64,000 nt of DNA from Desmodus rotundus (taxonomy: Eukaryota > Chordata > Mammalia > Chiroptera > Phyllostomidae). The notes under the pieces were generated by a model. The model worked only from the letters and a program-made list of their open reading frames with translations, was not told where the DNA came from and searched no databases. The stretch is from NCBI RefSeq assembly GCF_022682495.2, contig NC_071393.1, positions 116,514,239 through 116,578,238 on the forward strand, given 5' to 3'. Numbering within the stretch: the first letter of the stretch is position 1; each line of letters begins with the position of its first letter. The position numbers were made by a program, and so were the translations under genes. This document shows, piece by piece, positions 42,110 to 53,394 of this stretch.

Positions 42110-42847
42110 CTTCACCCCTAACCTGCTTTCCCCCCCATCCTCACCCCTCGTGCCTTCCTCCCCTTCAACTGGCTAAATCTTCTTATTCTTCAGCTCACGG
42201 CTTGGGTACGACATTCACTGAAAAGTCTTATTTCGTCCCCCAGGTGAAGATTTGGCTCTCTCTTATTCGCTGGCAGAGCCCCATTATCACAACTGCCTTT
42301 TTAAAAAAATTAAATATATTGGGGTGACATTAGTTAATAAGCTTATTAAGTTTCGAGCATACAATTCTATAACGCATATTTTGATACTGCATTGTGTGCT
42401 CACCACTCAAAATGCAGTGTCCTTCTGGCACCGTATCTTTGACCCTCTCCAACCTCCTGCCACCCCTGCCCCTCTGGTAACCACCGTGCTGTTGTGTGTG
42501 TGCCTACGAGTTCTCTTTGTTTTATTTGTTTGCAGCTTTCTGTTTTATAAGCCATATATAAGTGAAATGATGTGGCTCTTGCCCTTTCTCATCAGACTTG
42601 CTTCACTTAGCATGCTATTCTCAAGACCTACCCACAAAGGGCCTTTGCATCTTTTCTTGTGGCTGAGTAATATTCTATCCTGTGTACGTACCACACCCTC
42701 CCACTTGCCCTCGTCCCTGTCATTTTGTCTGTCTAGAATCCCTGTGAGACAGGTGGCATGTTCTATGATGGCAAGATTTGATTCCTTTTTTCTTTTGAAA
42801 CTCCAGCACCTCGCACAGGGTAAGTTCTCAATAAACTTTCGGTGAAT
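42110..42847 (+). repeat. L2 LINE split by an L1
   Basis: Left piece at about 42110-42298 ('TTATTTCGTCCCCCAGGTGA'); right piece 42690-42847 ('CTGTCTAGAATCCCTGTGAG', 'GGTAAGTTCTCAATAAACTT'). Together they give a forward L2 end interrupted by the L1 piece between them. Confidence 0.7.
42299..42688 (-). mobile_element. L1 3' region inserted in L2
   Basis: L1 complement: 'ATATTGGGGTGACATTAGTT', 'CATTGTGTGCTCACCACTCA', 'GCCATATATAAGTGAAATGA' and 'GTGGCTGAGTAATATTCTAT'. The 197-codon frame at 42252-42845 is made of this repeat and is not a gene. Confidence 0.85.
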
Positions 42848-42849
42848 GG

Positions 42850-42985
42850 CCATGCTTTTGAATCACCTAACAGACCTGATTCTTCAGTCTGGGTGGGACT
42901 TGCGATCCTGCATTTCTAACAAGATGCAGATGATGCCGGCGCCGCTGGTCCATGGACCGCACTCTGAGTAGCGAGGTAAGAGGGT
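42850..42985 (+). repeat. MER5-like hAT fragment
   Basis: 'CTGCATTTCTAACAAGATGC', then 'GCCGCTGGTCCATGGACCGC' and 'ACTCTGAGTAGCGAGG' match one end of MER5. Confidence 0.75.
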
Positions 42986-43309
42986 AGGCACTCCCAGCAT
43001 TACCCCACTGTGGCAAAAAAGCTTGCATTGAAGAAAAGCCGGACAAGGTTTAGGGTACAAATAACGGCCACAGGACGAAATTTCCCCTGTCATTGCTGAG
43101 CTGGCTGACTCATTTACAGAGAGGAAGCCAATAACCTTGGCCTTATTAACAACTGAGCTAACTTCCACAAACCAGTAAATAACAACATTTGGCTAATTAA
43201 CATTTCGAAACTGTTTCCTTCCCTGCTCACACTCTAGAACAGGTGCTAATGAACCATGAAATGTCTAAAGCATTGGCAGGAAGGAGGAAAAGAGGCAGAG
43301 CCGACCCAC

Positions 43310-43582
43310 GCCTGAAGAAAAACATCCTTAAAAATCAAGGGCTATGCAATGTGGTACCCTGGACTGGATCCTAGAGTGAAAAAAGACACTAGTAGAAAAA
43401 CTGGTGATATTAGAATAAAGGCAGGAGTTTAGCTACTAGCGATGTATCAATATCACGTTCTTAATTTTGACAAATGTGTTATTAGGAGAAAGTGAATGAG
43501 GAGCATATGGGAACTCTCTGCGTTGTTCTTTGCAACTTTTCTGTAAATCTAAAATTATCCCCAAACAAAAAGTTTATGAAAA
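43310..43582 (+). mobile_element. L1ME-type 3' end
   Basis: 'GGGAACTCTCTGCGTTGTTC', 'TTTTCTGTAAATCTAAAATT' and 'AACAAAAAGTTTATGAAAAG' are the same 3' terminus as at 9000-9030. Confidence 0.75.
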
Positions 43583-44509
43583 GAATGCAGAGCTAGACTG
43601 TATAGATTTTCTTTATGTAGTAGTATTACCAGTCGTTGAAAATGTAAAACAATTGCCATTGACTTAATAAAAAATTGGTAATGTGTGTTCATGGGGAAAC
43701 ACTCCAACTAAAACTCAGTAGCAATCAGGGACGGCCTTCGAGGGTGGCTCGTCCCAGCAGCACCTGGCCGGGTAGCACGCCAGTGACACTCACACTCTGA
43801 AGGGCTTTGTCATGCATCGTGAATTTGCTCCTGATCCTTCCCTTCATTTCTTCAGCAGATGCGTAATTTCTTCCATGCCTGACAGTCTCTTGTTTGTTTG
43901 TGTCACATCCGACCTTAAAGACTTTGCCCTGGTGTCACATTTTGCCTCAGCTGTGTTTCCTTATCTACTAGAGGCTCTAAACCTGGTGAGGCCATAGACT
44001 TGAACTTATCCATCATGTCTGTGCAGTTTCTGACTGCCACTGGGCACATCACAGATTCTTAATAATTACTCGTCAGCTGGATGTATAAAGGAGGAACTTC
44101 AGCATTTGAAGTAAATTCCTGCCAGAGAAACATGAATTTTCCAGTAATTTTTATTACTTAAATCTAATACTTGGATGGAACTTAACGATGTTCAGGTCTT
44201 ACAAAAAACTTATCAACCGATCTTTCCACCTCGGATGAATTCTTGGGAAGTCACGAAGACCCTGTTAACTCTCGCGGAAACCGCGGCTCTGACTGATGCA
44301 GTGTGTAGTGACTGTGCTCTGACCTCAGCAGGCCGCTCCCTGGGATCCGCACTGAGACCTGGGGTCTGGGCTGGCCACGGAGGCCCGGTGGGAGGTGTGT
44401 GGCCAGTCGCTTGTGTACGTATTGCTGTGTCTGCCGCCAGTGCCCGCCTCCCTCAGGCAGCTGCTCCTCACCCACTCCGATGTGGTGGAAAAGGAACTCA
44501 CGGTTCGTC
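43583..44509. other. Intergenic stretch without a recognised gene
   Basis: A short GC-rich block lies at 44265-44420. The 118-codon plus frame (44175-44531) and its minus-strand counterparts show no family resemblance. No repeat is clear. Confidence 0.45.
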
Positions 44510-44866
44510 TGCCTCCCTGGTAGGAGTGTGACCCCTGCCAGGACAACCAGAGCCTCTGGCGGAGTTTTTAGAGCTTGGAGCTGGAGGAGAAGGGTTCCTT
44601 TCTTTTTAGAGCATGAAATTGGGAGGATGTGATGCGAGGGCAGCTGTCGGCCACTTTTCCTGTCCTCTGGAGAAACTCTGCAGAAGGAGAGAGGGCCTAC
44701 GGAGATGGAGAGAGGAAGAGAGGCCTAGCAGCCGTGTTTACATGTCTGGACCCAACCATACTTCAGGTCGCCTCATCCCCTGAGCTTCTCAGGTATTATA
44801 GCCAACAAATGCCTTTATTCCCCTTGGGTTGATGTGGGTTTCTGTCAGTTGCCATAGAGAGTTCTG
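44510..44866 (+). mobile_element. Probable ancient LTR
   Basis: 'AGAGCATGAAATTGGGAGGA', 'GGAGATGGAGAGAGGAAGAG', 'TATAGCCAACAAATGCCTTT' and 'GGGTTTCTGTCAGTTGCCAT' resemble the 3' half of an old mammalian LTR. Family not assigned. Confidence 0.45.
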
Positions 44867-45099
44867 CCACGGAGCGCTCTATAATCCTGGAGGGAGGTGT
44901 GCCGTTTCCTACCCGCACCTAATGGGCACTGGTACCAGTACAGCAGGGAGCGAGCCGCGCGAGCCTCTGCTTGCATGGGTGCTGTGGCAGAGAGGTCCGC
45001 TCTCCTCCCCTAGCTCAGGCTCTCTCTTCGATGGCGTGACACTATCACTGGGGAATGGCACCTCACCCGCTGACTGCATTTCCCTTCACCTCTTACATT

Positions 45100-45406
45100 T
45101 AGGTGGGAACACGTGGTTGGTTCTCACCAATGGAATGTGAGTGGAAGTGACATGTGTCATTTCTAGACTGGATGGCAGTTAGGAAACAGGGGCTCCTTTG
45201 CCACTCTCTCTTTTTTAGCTACCCACTAGCTGGACAAAGAGGATTCTGAGGCTCTCAAGGATCACAGACAGAAGGAGCTTGGGCCTTGCCTTCAGGCCAG
45301 GAAAACTCCCATTTGACTCTTAGGTGAGAAATAAACTTTTATTATGTTAAGCCACTGAAATGTTGGGGGTTTATTTGCTGTAGCAGGTTACTCTGACTAA
45401 TACATT
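45100..45406 (+). mobile_element. Probable ancient LTR (second type)
   Basis: 'TCACCAATGGAATGTGAGTG', 'GAGAAATAAACTTTTATTAT' (containing an AATAAA signal), 'GTTAAGCCACTGAAATGTTG' and 'CTCTGACTAATAC' at the end give an LTR-like layout. Confidence 0.55.
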
Positions 45407-46920
45407 TGCAAGAGCTGGAACTGAATTGAGTTGAAGATTTTGTAAGTAGGAAGACTCACAAACAAAGCTTAAGAGAGAGACGCCCAGAGTTCACACAGGA
45501 GCTGAACTCTATGGTTGAGCCCAAGGGATGATTTCGAGGGTGAAAACAGGAGACCAGTTTGAGGGATCAGCAACCAGGTGGGCCCTGGAGGAGGTGGTGA
45601 GTGGAGACTAAGAGTGGGGAGAGATACAAAGTGAGAGCAGACCAAGCGGGGGTGCCTGTGGCGTGGTTTTGTGGCAGCCAGTTGCACAGAACATTGGGTG
45701 GGTCTGCCTGATTTAGAGGGGCAGAGGCAGGAAGCACAGGTAACCTGGGAGAATGGTGCCAGGTGTTTGGCCAAGGGATTGAACTGAATCCACAAACAGG
45801 AAACCAGTTATGACATCAGAACCTCCAAGGCTTGGGAACACGTTGGGATGTAGAACAGGAAACAGGTCAAGGCAAGCAGTTTAGAACTAACGACTAAGGT
45901 ATTTTGGGGACCTCATTCTCTGTGGAGCCTTGGGATGGGCCTAGCAGGTAAAGGGAGGTAGCAGGGCAGGTGGGGATGGGGCCACGGGAAGGGGAAATGC
46001 CCCATCCAAAGAGGACAGCTGCTGCTCTGCCCCTGTGGTTTACTGCCTTGTGTACATGCAGCCGCAATGTCCTCAGACCTTCCAGTACTTCAAGAAAAGC
46101 AGGAAATCCGGATTTTTTTTTTCTCTATAAAATCTCCTGGTTTTAAATGCTGGCAACTAATTCAAAAAATTTTTAAAAACACCCTGTAGGCCAAACAAAA
46201 CACATTTCCAGGCTGAGTTGGCCCACTGGCTGCCAGTGTCTGGCCTCCAGCTTAAAGGAAATGGGCAGAACCAAAAGCATGTAAAAAACAAAAACAAAAA
46301 ACATGAAACTCATTCACAGTCTCCTCTGACTTCCAAGCATCACAGGATGCTCCTGGAAAAAGAGCTTTGCCACGCTGCTCACAAACACACAATACATTTG
46401 GTTTTTCAGAAAAGCCATGGGTTTCTGGAAGTTGCCAGAGACATACAACCTTGTAGTTCCCCAAATCTGTTTGTTTCCTCAAAACTGGATCTGCAGCTTT
46501 GATAGAGTGAGCTAATTTTCTGTAATCTTTCTATCAGTGGCATCAGTTTTTAGACTTTCTTTGCAGAAAGGCCATCAACTCTATCTTGACCATTGAGTTT
46601 CCAGTAAAAGCAATCACCTGAGTGAAGCCAATTTAGAGAAACAGTACTTGAGCCAAATAAGAGTTTGGCTAACTAAATTTTATGATAGGAAGTGCTTCCA
46701 GGCCAGAAACCTCAAAAGGTGATCAAAGGTTTTCAAGACTGGTTCCAAATAGTTCAGTTTATTAACCTTGGCCTGTGTCTGGGCCAGGGCCATGCACTGA
46801 GGAAGGGGCAAATGCAGAAACCAATTTTTTTTTTGAATGTGGTGTCTTAGAGGGTGTGCATTGACGTGACTGGCTGCTGAACTATTCATTTTTTGGTGCC
46901 CCAACGTAGTGTCTAGCACG
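45407..46920. other. Intergenic stretch, possible hAT debris
   Basis: About 46150-46240 ('GGCCAAACAAAACACATTTC', 'TTGGCCCACTGGCTGCCAGT') looks like part of an old hAT element. The rest is unrecognised; the 151-codon minus frame at 46680-47135 overlaps repeats and is not a gene. Confidence 0.4.
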
Positions 46921-46924
46921 AGGC

Positions 46925-47053
46925 TTTGCACATCCCAGCTGTCCTGTTTGTCCAGAGCTGAGATGTTCATGGGATGTGGGACTTCCCATAAACAGGACAG
47001 TCCTAAAACCAGGACAGTCTTGGGCAAACTAGAACAGTCGATCACCCTACATC
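46925..47053. mobile_element. Probable small hAT-type element
   Basis: 'CAGCTGTCCTGTTTGTCCAG', 'ACAGGACAGTCCTAAAACCA' and the end 'CAGTCGATCACCCTAC' follow a known non-autonomous DNA-element pattern. Confidence 0.5.
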
Positions 47054-47094
47054 CCAAGGCCCTTTTCTCAGGGTTCATGCTAGGAAGCTTTGAC

Positions 47095-47220
47095 TTTTTT
47101 AAAAAACTAAATTTATTGCGGTGACATTGGTTCACAGGGTCATGTAGGTTTCAGGTGTACATTTCTATGATACATGGTCTGTATATTGCATTGTGTGCCC
47201 ACCACCCAAACACATTTTTT
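47095..47220 (-). mobile_element. L1 3' terminal fragment
   Basis: 'TTATTGCGGTGACATTGGTT', 'GTAGGTTTCAGGTGTACATT' and 'ATTGCATTGTGTGCCCACCA' are the complement of an L1 3' end. Confidence 0.82.
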
Positions 47221-48422
47221 GACTGTCCCTTAAAAAACAAAACAAAAGAACTCTCCCTCCTCAGTGGCAACAGGGCTGCACTCTCTCAGTCTTCTCTCTG
47301 TTTCTCCAATTGTTCTTAGTCACTGTCTTCACTGCATTCTCTTCCTCCTCCTACCCCTCAGCTATGAATTGCTGAGGTTCAGCCTGTGGGCCTCTGTTCT
47401 GTTTTATGCCCATCTCAATGGACTCATTATTACGGGGAATAATTCCACATTTAGATCCTGAGCTCATGTTCTCACCTGAGATCCAAGCTTCCAGGTCCAA
47501 TGACTTCATGAACATTTTTCACTGGGGTGTCCTGGATCATCTCACGCCCTGAGTCATTATCTTCCAGCCCAATCCAGCTCCCACTCACTCACCCAGTGTC
47601 CTCCTCCATCAGAAGCAACACATTCTTTCCAAGCCTTCAGTCCCCAAATCCTAGACCAATCCCAAATTTGTATCTATGCGCTCTGCATGCACCCACAGCA
47701 GCTGCCGTACTGTTGGGCCCATTGGAACAGCACAGTACATGCTTGTTGGGTCAAATTAGATCTTGGGAAAGGAGCCCAGGGAGGAGGACACATAACATCA
47801 TCCTACCAGAGGCTTAAGATACCCAAGTGAGCACTAAAGATGTTTTAGGAGAAGCAAAGCGAAGCTCTGGCAGATGTGGTCATGGCGGACATAGTCAATT
47901 CAAATCTTCACTGAAGCAACTCTACCAGCTATTAGTCAAATTAACTCTCATGTGTTGTTGCATTTCCAGGTCAGTTTGTGTCGTGCTGACAGACTTTCAG
48001 GCATGGTCAAAGGTATTTCCAAGGTTCCAGACAATTTATAAAAGTTAATAAGACAAATACGGATTTCATTGTTTTACTTTATTTGCTGAGTTCTTGACAA
48101 AAGAGTCCTCCTTCAATCACTAAATGCTCGGATCAGAGCAAAGCTGGTGGCCCGCCTCCAAGCCTTTCTCCTTCCTGTCCTCCGCCTTTGCCCACATTCT
48201 TTTTTTTCTTGAATAAAATTACCTATAAGACAATCACTAAAAACACATTTGAAATAGAGTTATACCATGTTTTGGTGGGGACTGGCAGCTTGGAAACTTG
48301 GTCCTTTAGGGAAATCCTCCTCCCCATGTGTCTTCCTCGGCAGAGATCTCCAAGTCTGGGGATCTCCCCAGACCCCCTTCCTTTGAGTCCATCCAGCCGG
48401 AAGCACACCTCAGGAGTTTTAC
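47221..48422. other. Intergenic stretch without a recognised gene
   Basis: Pyrimidine-rich up to about 47700, perhaps internal L2 too diverged to prove. Nothing else was recognised. Confidence 0.4.
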
Positions 48423-48424
48423 GA

Positions 48425-48625
48425 CCTCAGCACTATTGACTTTTGGGGCTGGATAATTCTTTGACTAGGGAGGGTGCTATCCTGTGAATTGTGGGGTGTT
48501 TAGTATCGCCCCAGGACTCTATCTACCTCCTGGATGCCAGCAGCACACAAACACTCCCTCCAGTTGAGGCAACCGAAAATATCACCAGACATTGGGGAAA
48601 GTTTCCTGGGGGGCACATTGCCCAG
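48425..48625 (+). mobile_element. MER20 hAT element
   Basis: 'CAGCACTATTGACTTTTGGG', 'GCTGGATAATTCTTTGACTA', 'ATTGTGGGGTGTTTAGTATC' and 'ATCACCAGACATTGGGGAAA' are MER20 landmarks in order. MER20 copies have been reported as hormone-responsive enhancers in the endometrium of placental mammals; whether this copy has activity is unknown. Confidence 0.85.
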
Positions 48626-48629
48626 AGTG

Positions 48630-49990
48630 TGATTCTTTTCCTCAGACAAGAAAGTGGGGCCTGTTTACCTGCATTCTTGAGAGGTCTCTTTGTTCTTTGA
48701 GTCCCTTCAGATGATTCCAGCCTGTTTTTTTTGTTTGTTTGTTTGTTTTCATTTCTTTCCTTTTCCTAGAGCCTGGCAGGAGAGGATTATCTCTAGGTAG
48801 GGCCCAAGGCTGGACTTGACAGGCCATCAGTCAGGGAGGCTGTAATTGGGCCTATTACCTTATCTGAGCAAGTTCTCCTTTGCAAGACGGCTATACCGGC
48901 TATACCGCTGGCTCCAGAATAATTAGCCTCTCCTTGGGGAAGGATGGCTGGGATCTAAGGCACCATCAGCATTGGTGGCCTGAGTCAGCAGAGCTTGGGG
49001 ATTTCCGAGGGGAACTGTGCGGACAGAATTCCCCCTGGATGATGGTCTAGACAGGGCTCACCCTTCCCTCTGCTCACCAGGGGCTTCTGCTTCCCCTTTA
49101 GGAAGAGGAAACACCCTGGGTGTGTATTTTTGGGGCCGAGGATCGGTCGTGAATAAGCCCCAGGATGGGCAGCAGGGCCAGGCTTCCCCCGTGAGGTGCA
49201 TGGCAGGCAGCAGGCAGCTCTCTTCCCCCCGAGGTGCTCCGAGGGGCCGCGAGACCACGCAGGAAAATAAAGGAAGGGCAATGCCACAGATGAAGTCCAG
49301 TAAGTTAAAAAAAAAAATGGCGTTTAAAAGCAGATTAGAATTCTTGCAAAATTTCCCCATGTTAAGAAAAATCTGTTGTTAAAAATATATAATCCCATGG
49401 CCATGGGCAGCCATCGTTGGAGCGCCTTCTTCGTGCAAGTCAACGGAGAGCTGGGCTCGTCTTAGGCAAGCTGGTACCTAATTTTATTCCACTCAAAAAT
49501 GTGGCTTCGAAACACGATCGCCTGTTAATAATCACATCCGCTCTTCCTGATTTTTAAGCGCGAAAAAGTTTTTTCTATGGTCTGAATATGCCATAATTAT
49601 TTTAACTAAAATCTATCCCTAAACATTATAGATGTTCCCACGTTTGCAATTAGAAACTATGCCTGCCACCAAACATATTTGTGCATAACGACGCTCTTCC
49701 TGGTTGTGTGCTCTGACATTCTCCATTCATTTTCTTTCTTCTTTCACCACCTCCCTGCCTTGTTTCTTGCACCCCTCCCCACCCAAACCGATGCTGACTG
49801 TGCGTTATACATTCCCTACCCCTTTCTCCATGCCTGGCAGTGGTGTACGGCCTGTCGATAGACTCACAACGGGCTGATCGATCTGTGTGATCATCTGTTC
49901 ATGAGTAATGGGAGGCTGCTCCATATTTCTAGTGACTGCTTTTCTCCATTGATGAGAAACGACCTCTGTCCCCAGGTTTTCCCAGGAGTG
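48630..49990 (-). other. Intergenic stretch; weak L1-like piece
   Basis: 49560-49695 ('TGTTCCCACGTTTGCAATTA', 'CATATTTGTGCATAACGACG') resembles a worn L1 complement. At 48889-48906 the 9-mer GGCTATACC is repeated in tandem. 48981-48990 holds TGAGTCAGCA. The 121-codon frame at 49017-49382 is not supported. Confidence 0.4.
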
Positions 49991-49994
49991 AGCA

Positions 49995-50190
49995 CCCCTG
50001 GGGTCAGGAGATCTGAGAACTTTCCGTGTCTCCCACTGCTACTTGGTGGCCTTGGATAGGAGCCATTATCCCTTCAGCTTTTACTTTCCTCACCTGTGAA
50101 GTGGGAGCATGCTACTGCCCCATCCACTTTACCAGATTATTCTGAGCAAATTCTCGAGTGAGTGTATGTATAAGTATTTATGTTGATACA
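49995..50190 (+). repeat. MIR SINE (diverged)
   Basis: 'CTACTTGGTGGCCTTGGATA' and 'TTCCTCACCTGTGAAGTGGG' fit the MIR core. Confidence 0.65.
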
Positions 50191-50249
50191 TAGTAAACTT
50201 TGTTAGCCATGGCAGCCAAAGAGAGTGTTTTTTATTTGCTATTTTCCAT

Positions 50250-50615
50250 ATACCCTTGGCATTTCTCTGCCTCTGTGCCTTTGTTTATGCATTCCACCTT
50301 GCCTGGATACCCTTCCACCTGTTCCACATATCCAAGTCCCACCCAGCCCTCAAGGCCCAGTTCAGACCTTGCCTCTTGCAGGGAATGATCCCTGATGCTT
50401 CCAGCTGGAAGTCACCTCCTCTCCTTAGGACCCCTTATTCTTCACTTTACTCATTTTTTTCCCTTGCAGTATTCTGCTTTAGTTTTTTAAAATCTGAATC
50501 TAAAAGCTCCTGAGCACGGGAACTGTATCTTACATGCCTCGTGTTACCATAGGGTCCATCAGTAGTGCCTGCTGTGCACTCAAACATTTGTCAAGTAAAG
50601 GAATGACTGACGTGA
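50250..50615 (+). repeat. L2 LINE 3' end
   Basis: 'TTTATGCATTCCACCTTGCC', 'AAGGCCCAGTTCAGACCTTG', 'AAAGCTCCTGAGCACGGGAA' and 'TTGTCAAGTAAAGGAATGAC' are forward L2 in order. Confidence 0.85.
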
Positions 50616-51475
50616 ATGGGGGGAGAACGAGTGCTCTCCGCTGCCACTTTCTCACCACCCATCCCCATGGAGACCGTTTCGGGAACAGATGAGAACCATG
50701 GAAGGTCGTGCGCACTCAGGAAATGCTGCATTGTGGAAAACACAGAAAAGCACAAAAATAAGTGAAAAGTGCTCATTTACAGTTTAGCTACCCAGAGAAA
50801 TTTCACCTTTAACATTTTAGTGTATGTCTCTTTTTGTCTTTCTATGCATATACATGCTTATAAAGTATGACATATGGGTGTGTGTGTGTGTAGACACACA
50901 CATGCCTGTTACTTAAAAAAGAAAAAAAGATTAGCACATGTGCTCCGTTGGGGGAGGGGAAGGTGGGAGGACCAGCACTTGGATGTCCTGGCCCCTGCTC
51001 GAGGGTTCTGGTTCTATGGGGTCCAGGTGCAGTTCCCTTCAGGGCTCATCAAGGAAAGTTCCAGGGCCCTTTGTGCTCACTGAGTCATTGAGAGGCGGGA
51101 GGAACTCTGAGCAGAGATCGGCAGGGTCCCTAGGGGGTCCTGTGTCCCTGGGCCCCACGTGGGACAGAGGGGCAGTGCCTAGTTTCTCTCTCTTCCTGCC
51201 CCCTTTCATTCTCACCCCTCTCTGGGGAAGTCTGGGTCTCACTCACCCAAGAAAACTTTAGCCCTGGGGCAACAATTCCCCTGCTGTCCCAGAGCTTCCT
51301 GTCAGTAGCACCAAAAGTACAAGAATTACCCAACAAGTGAAGGGGTGAATCAGTTCTCCCCAGGAATTGTAACACTCCCGGAGCAGGGACGGAAGTACAC
51401 CCACTCCCCAGGATGAACCCTCAGGCAGACTGGCTGACAGGTTGAGGGGCGTGTTTGCGGTGGGACAGTGGACAA
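50616..51475. other. Intergenic stretch; short (GT)n and an AP-1-type site
   Basis: A GT run lies at about 50878-50892. TGAGTCA (AP-1 type) lies at 51081-51087 within non-repeat DNA. No gene is seen. Confidence 0.45.
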
Positions 51476-51479
51476 GAAC

Positions 51480-51625
51480 TCACATTCGTTGTGTGTTGAC
51501 TCTGTGCCAGACACTGCTGGCCCTTTCAAAGGTTCTCACTCAGCCTTCGAGAGAAGCCCTCAACATGGTATCACCACGCCCACCGGACAGGAGAGGAAAC
51601 TGAGGCTGGTGTGGAGGCTTCTAAA
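51480..51625 (-). repeat. MIR SINE fragment
   Basis: 'TGACTCTGTGCCAGACACTG' and 'GACAGGAGAGGAAACTGAGG' are the MIR complement. Confidence 0.75.
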
Positions 51626-51779
51626 ATAAAACCATGTGGATGTAGTTGGCCCCAGCTGGTGTCACGTATGGCCACACTGCTGTTCACTGCTGTGCTTCCT
51701 CATCACTTCCCCTCCTGCCACTGATGCCACGTGACCTTTTTTTCCCCTCAGGACTCTTTCCCTCATCTCCACGGCCCTT

Positions 51780-52770
51780 CCCTCAACAAGACCCGTAGCC
51801 TCTGGCTCCAAAACACCTCCTGAGTCTTCCACATCTGTCCGTTGTCACTGCTTTCAAACTGGTCTGAAGTACCACGATTCTCTCCTAAGCTATTGCAATC
51901 ATGGTTTATTATCCACACCTAACTCAAAATTATCTTTTAAACAGATCATATCACTCCCCTACTCAAAAGCTTCTAATGGGTGTCCAACAAAGCTTCGACA
52001 AAACCCAAACTCCTTGCCTTGGCTTATAAAGCTCTAGCAAGGGTGTCCAGCCTTTTGGCCTCTCTGGGCCACACTGGAAGAAGAAGAGTTGTCTTGGGCC
52101 ACACATTAAATACATTGCAACATGTAATCACACACACACACACACAAATCTCATAATGTCTTAAATAAATTTACAGTTTTGTATCGGGCCATATTCATAG
52201 CCGTCCTGGGCTGCTTGTGGCCTGCCAGCTGCAGGTTGGACACCCCTGTGTACAGGATGTGGCCTGCCAGCTGCAGGTTGGACACCCCTGTGTACAGGAT
52301 GTGGCCTGCCTGCTCCTCAGGCCCCAGGTCCTGCCACTTCCTCATGCCTCCTCAGTCCAGCCACATTGCCCTTCTGCCTGTTCCTCCATCAGTCAAGCTG
52401 GCCCCTCTAAGCCAGCTTGACTGCATAAAGAATAGCAACAGGGACACCGATGTTGCTCTTCTTTATGTCTGGACTGCTTTCTCCCCTCTGCAACCCATTC
52501 TGGTTCCTTCTTGCCATTTGGGACTCAGTTTAAAGGTTACCTTCTCATAGAGGTTCTCCCTAAGCACCTGTTCTAAGTAGCCACTTAATCACTTGCTATG
52601 CACTTTAATGATCTGCATAGAAATTACCACTTTGGGGTTCTATAAAAATGTCATCATTTATTCATTCACTCATTTATTCCCTGCGTCTTCCCACTAGAAT
52701 CCATCCCCAATGCCAACAGTGTCCAGCATGTATTGGGTGCTCAACAAGTCTTAGTCAAATGAACTTGTGA
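51780..52770 (+). repeat. L2 LINE interrupted by a hAT element
   Basis: Left piece at about 51780-52037 ('GATCATATCACTCCCCTACT', 'CCAAACTCCTTGCCTTGGCT'); right piece 52330-52770 ('CCAGCCACATTGCCCTTCTG', 'TTTAAAGGTTACCTTCTCAT', 'GTGCTCAACAAGTCTTAGTC'). The two pieces are in L2 order with the DNA element between. Confidence 0.8.
52038..52316 (+). mobile_element. hAT-type element with a 42-bp tandem duplication
   Basis: 'AAGGGTGTCCAGCCTTTTGG' at the left and 'GGTTGGACACCCCTG' at the right form its inverted ends; 'TTGTCTTGGGCCACACATTA' is internal. An (AC)n run lies at 52129-52146. The right end is duplicated: a perfect 42-bp unit at 52217-52258 and 52259-52300, with a partial third unit. Confidence 0.75.
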
Positions 52771-53019
52771 GTGAATGAATGAATGACATTTTTCTCCAAT
52801 AAATGCATGAACATTTATCATCTGTTAGGGGCCAGATGCTAAGCTAAGGGTTATGCGAAAAGTGATGAAGAACAAGACACGTCAACCCTCAATAAGTGTT
52901 TAATTTATGATGTCTGAGATGTGCTTTGAAATAATCTAGAAAAAAAAGGGAGAGAGATGAAAGGCTCACCAACTGCTGATGACCACTGAGGCAGCGTGAT
53001 GAGGAAAGGGGGTTTATCA
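52771..53019. other. Intergenic stretch with no recognised feature
   Basis: Nothing was recognised. Confidence 0.4.
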
Positions 53020-53021
53020 TA

Positions 53022-53231
53022 CAGGGTCCGGCACAAATAACGTCCCTACTTTATTACAAAATCTTTTATTTTAAAATCATAAGTATGTGATTCTGTAACA
53101 GAACAATATCACACTCAAGCACATTATATGACATTTTAGGTGAAATGCTCAAATTAAAACTATAAATTATTACACTCATATTATTGCCCTACCAACCACA
53201 CTCAAGGAGGCCTTACTTCTGCCAGACCCCG
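53022..53231. mobile_element. 210-bp TA-flanked MITE
   Basis: Inverted ends CAGGGTCCGGCACAAATAAC and (complement of the right end) CGGGGTCTGGCAGAAGTAAG match at about 15 of 20 positions. TA lies directly outside each end (53020-53021 and 53232-53233), as for Tc1/mariner-type insertion. The interior is AT-rich with no transposase. I cannot name the family with certainty; a bat-lineage DNA transposon is plausible. Confidence 0.85.
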
Positions 53232-53394
53232 TATTATTCTCTTGACTTTGGTGTACCTTTGAAAATGTCCAAAACAAAAGGATATTTCTCTTTGTTTAAA
53301 GAAGCTAATGATCCAAATGGCAGGGACGTACAGAAGTAACTACTTTGCTACAGACTGCTGAGAATGCCGTAAAGGAGAGAGCTTGTTGGTGAGT

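Noticed and set aside
42540..42570. CArG-box-like CCATATATAAG
   Set aside because: It does not fit CC(A/T)6GG and lies in an L1 fragment.
42252..42845. 197-codon open frame on the plus strand
   Set aside because: It is built from the complement of an L1 3' region set inside an L2; both repeats are clearly recognisable.
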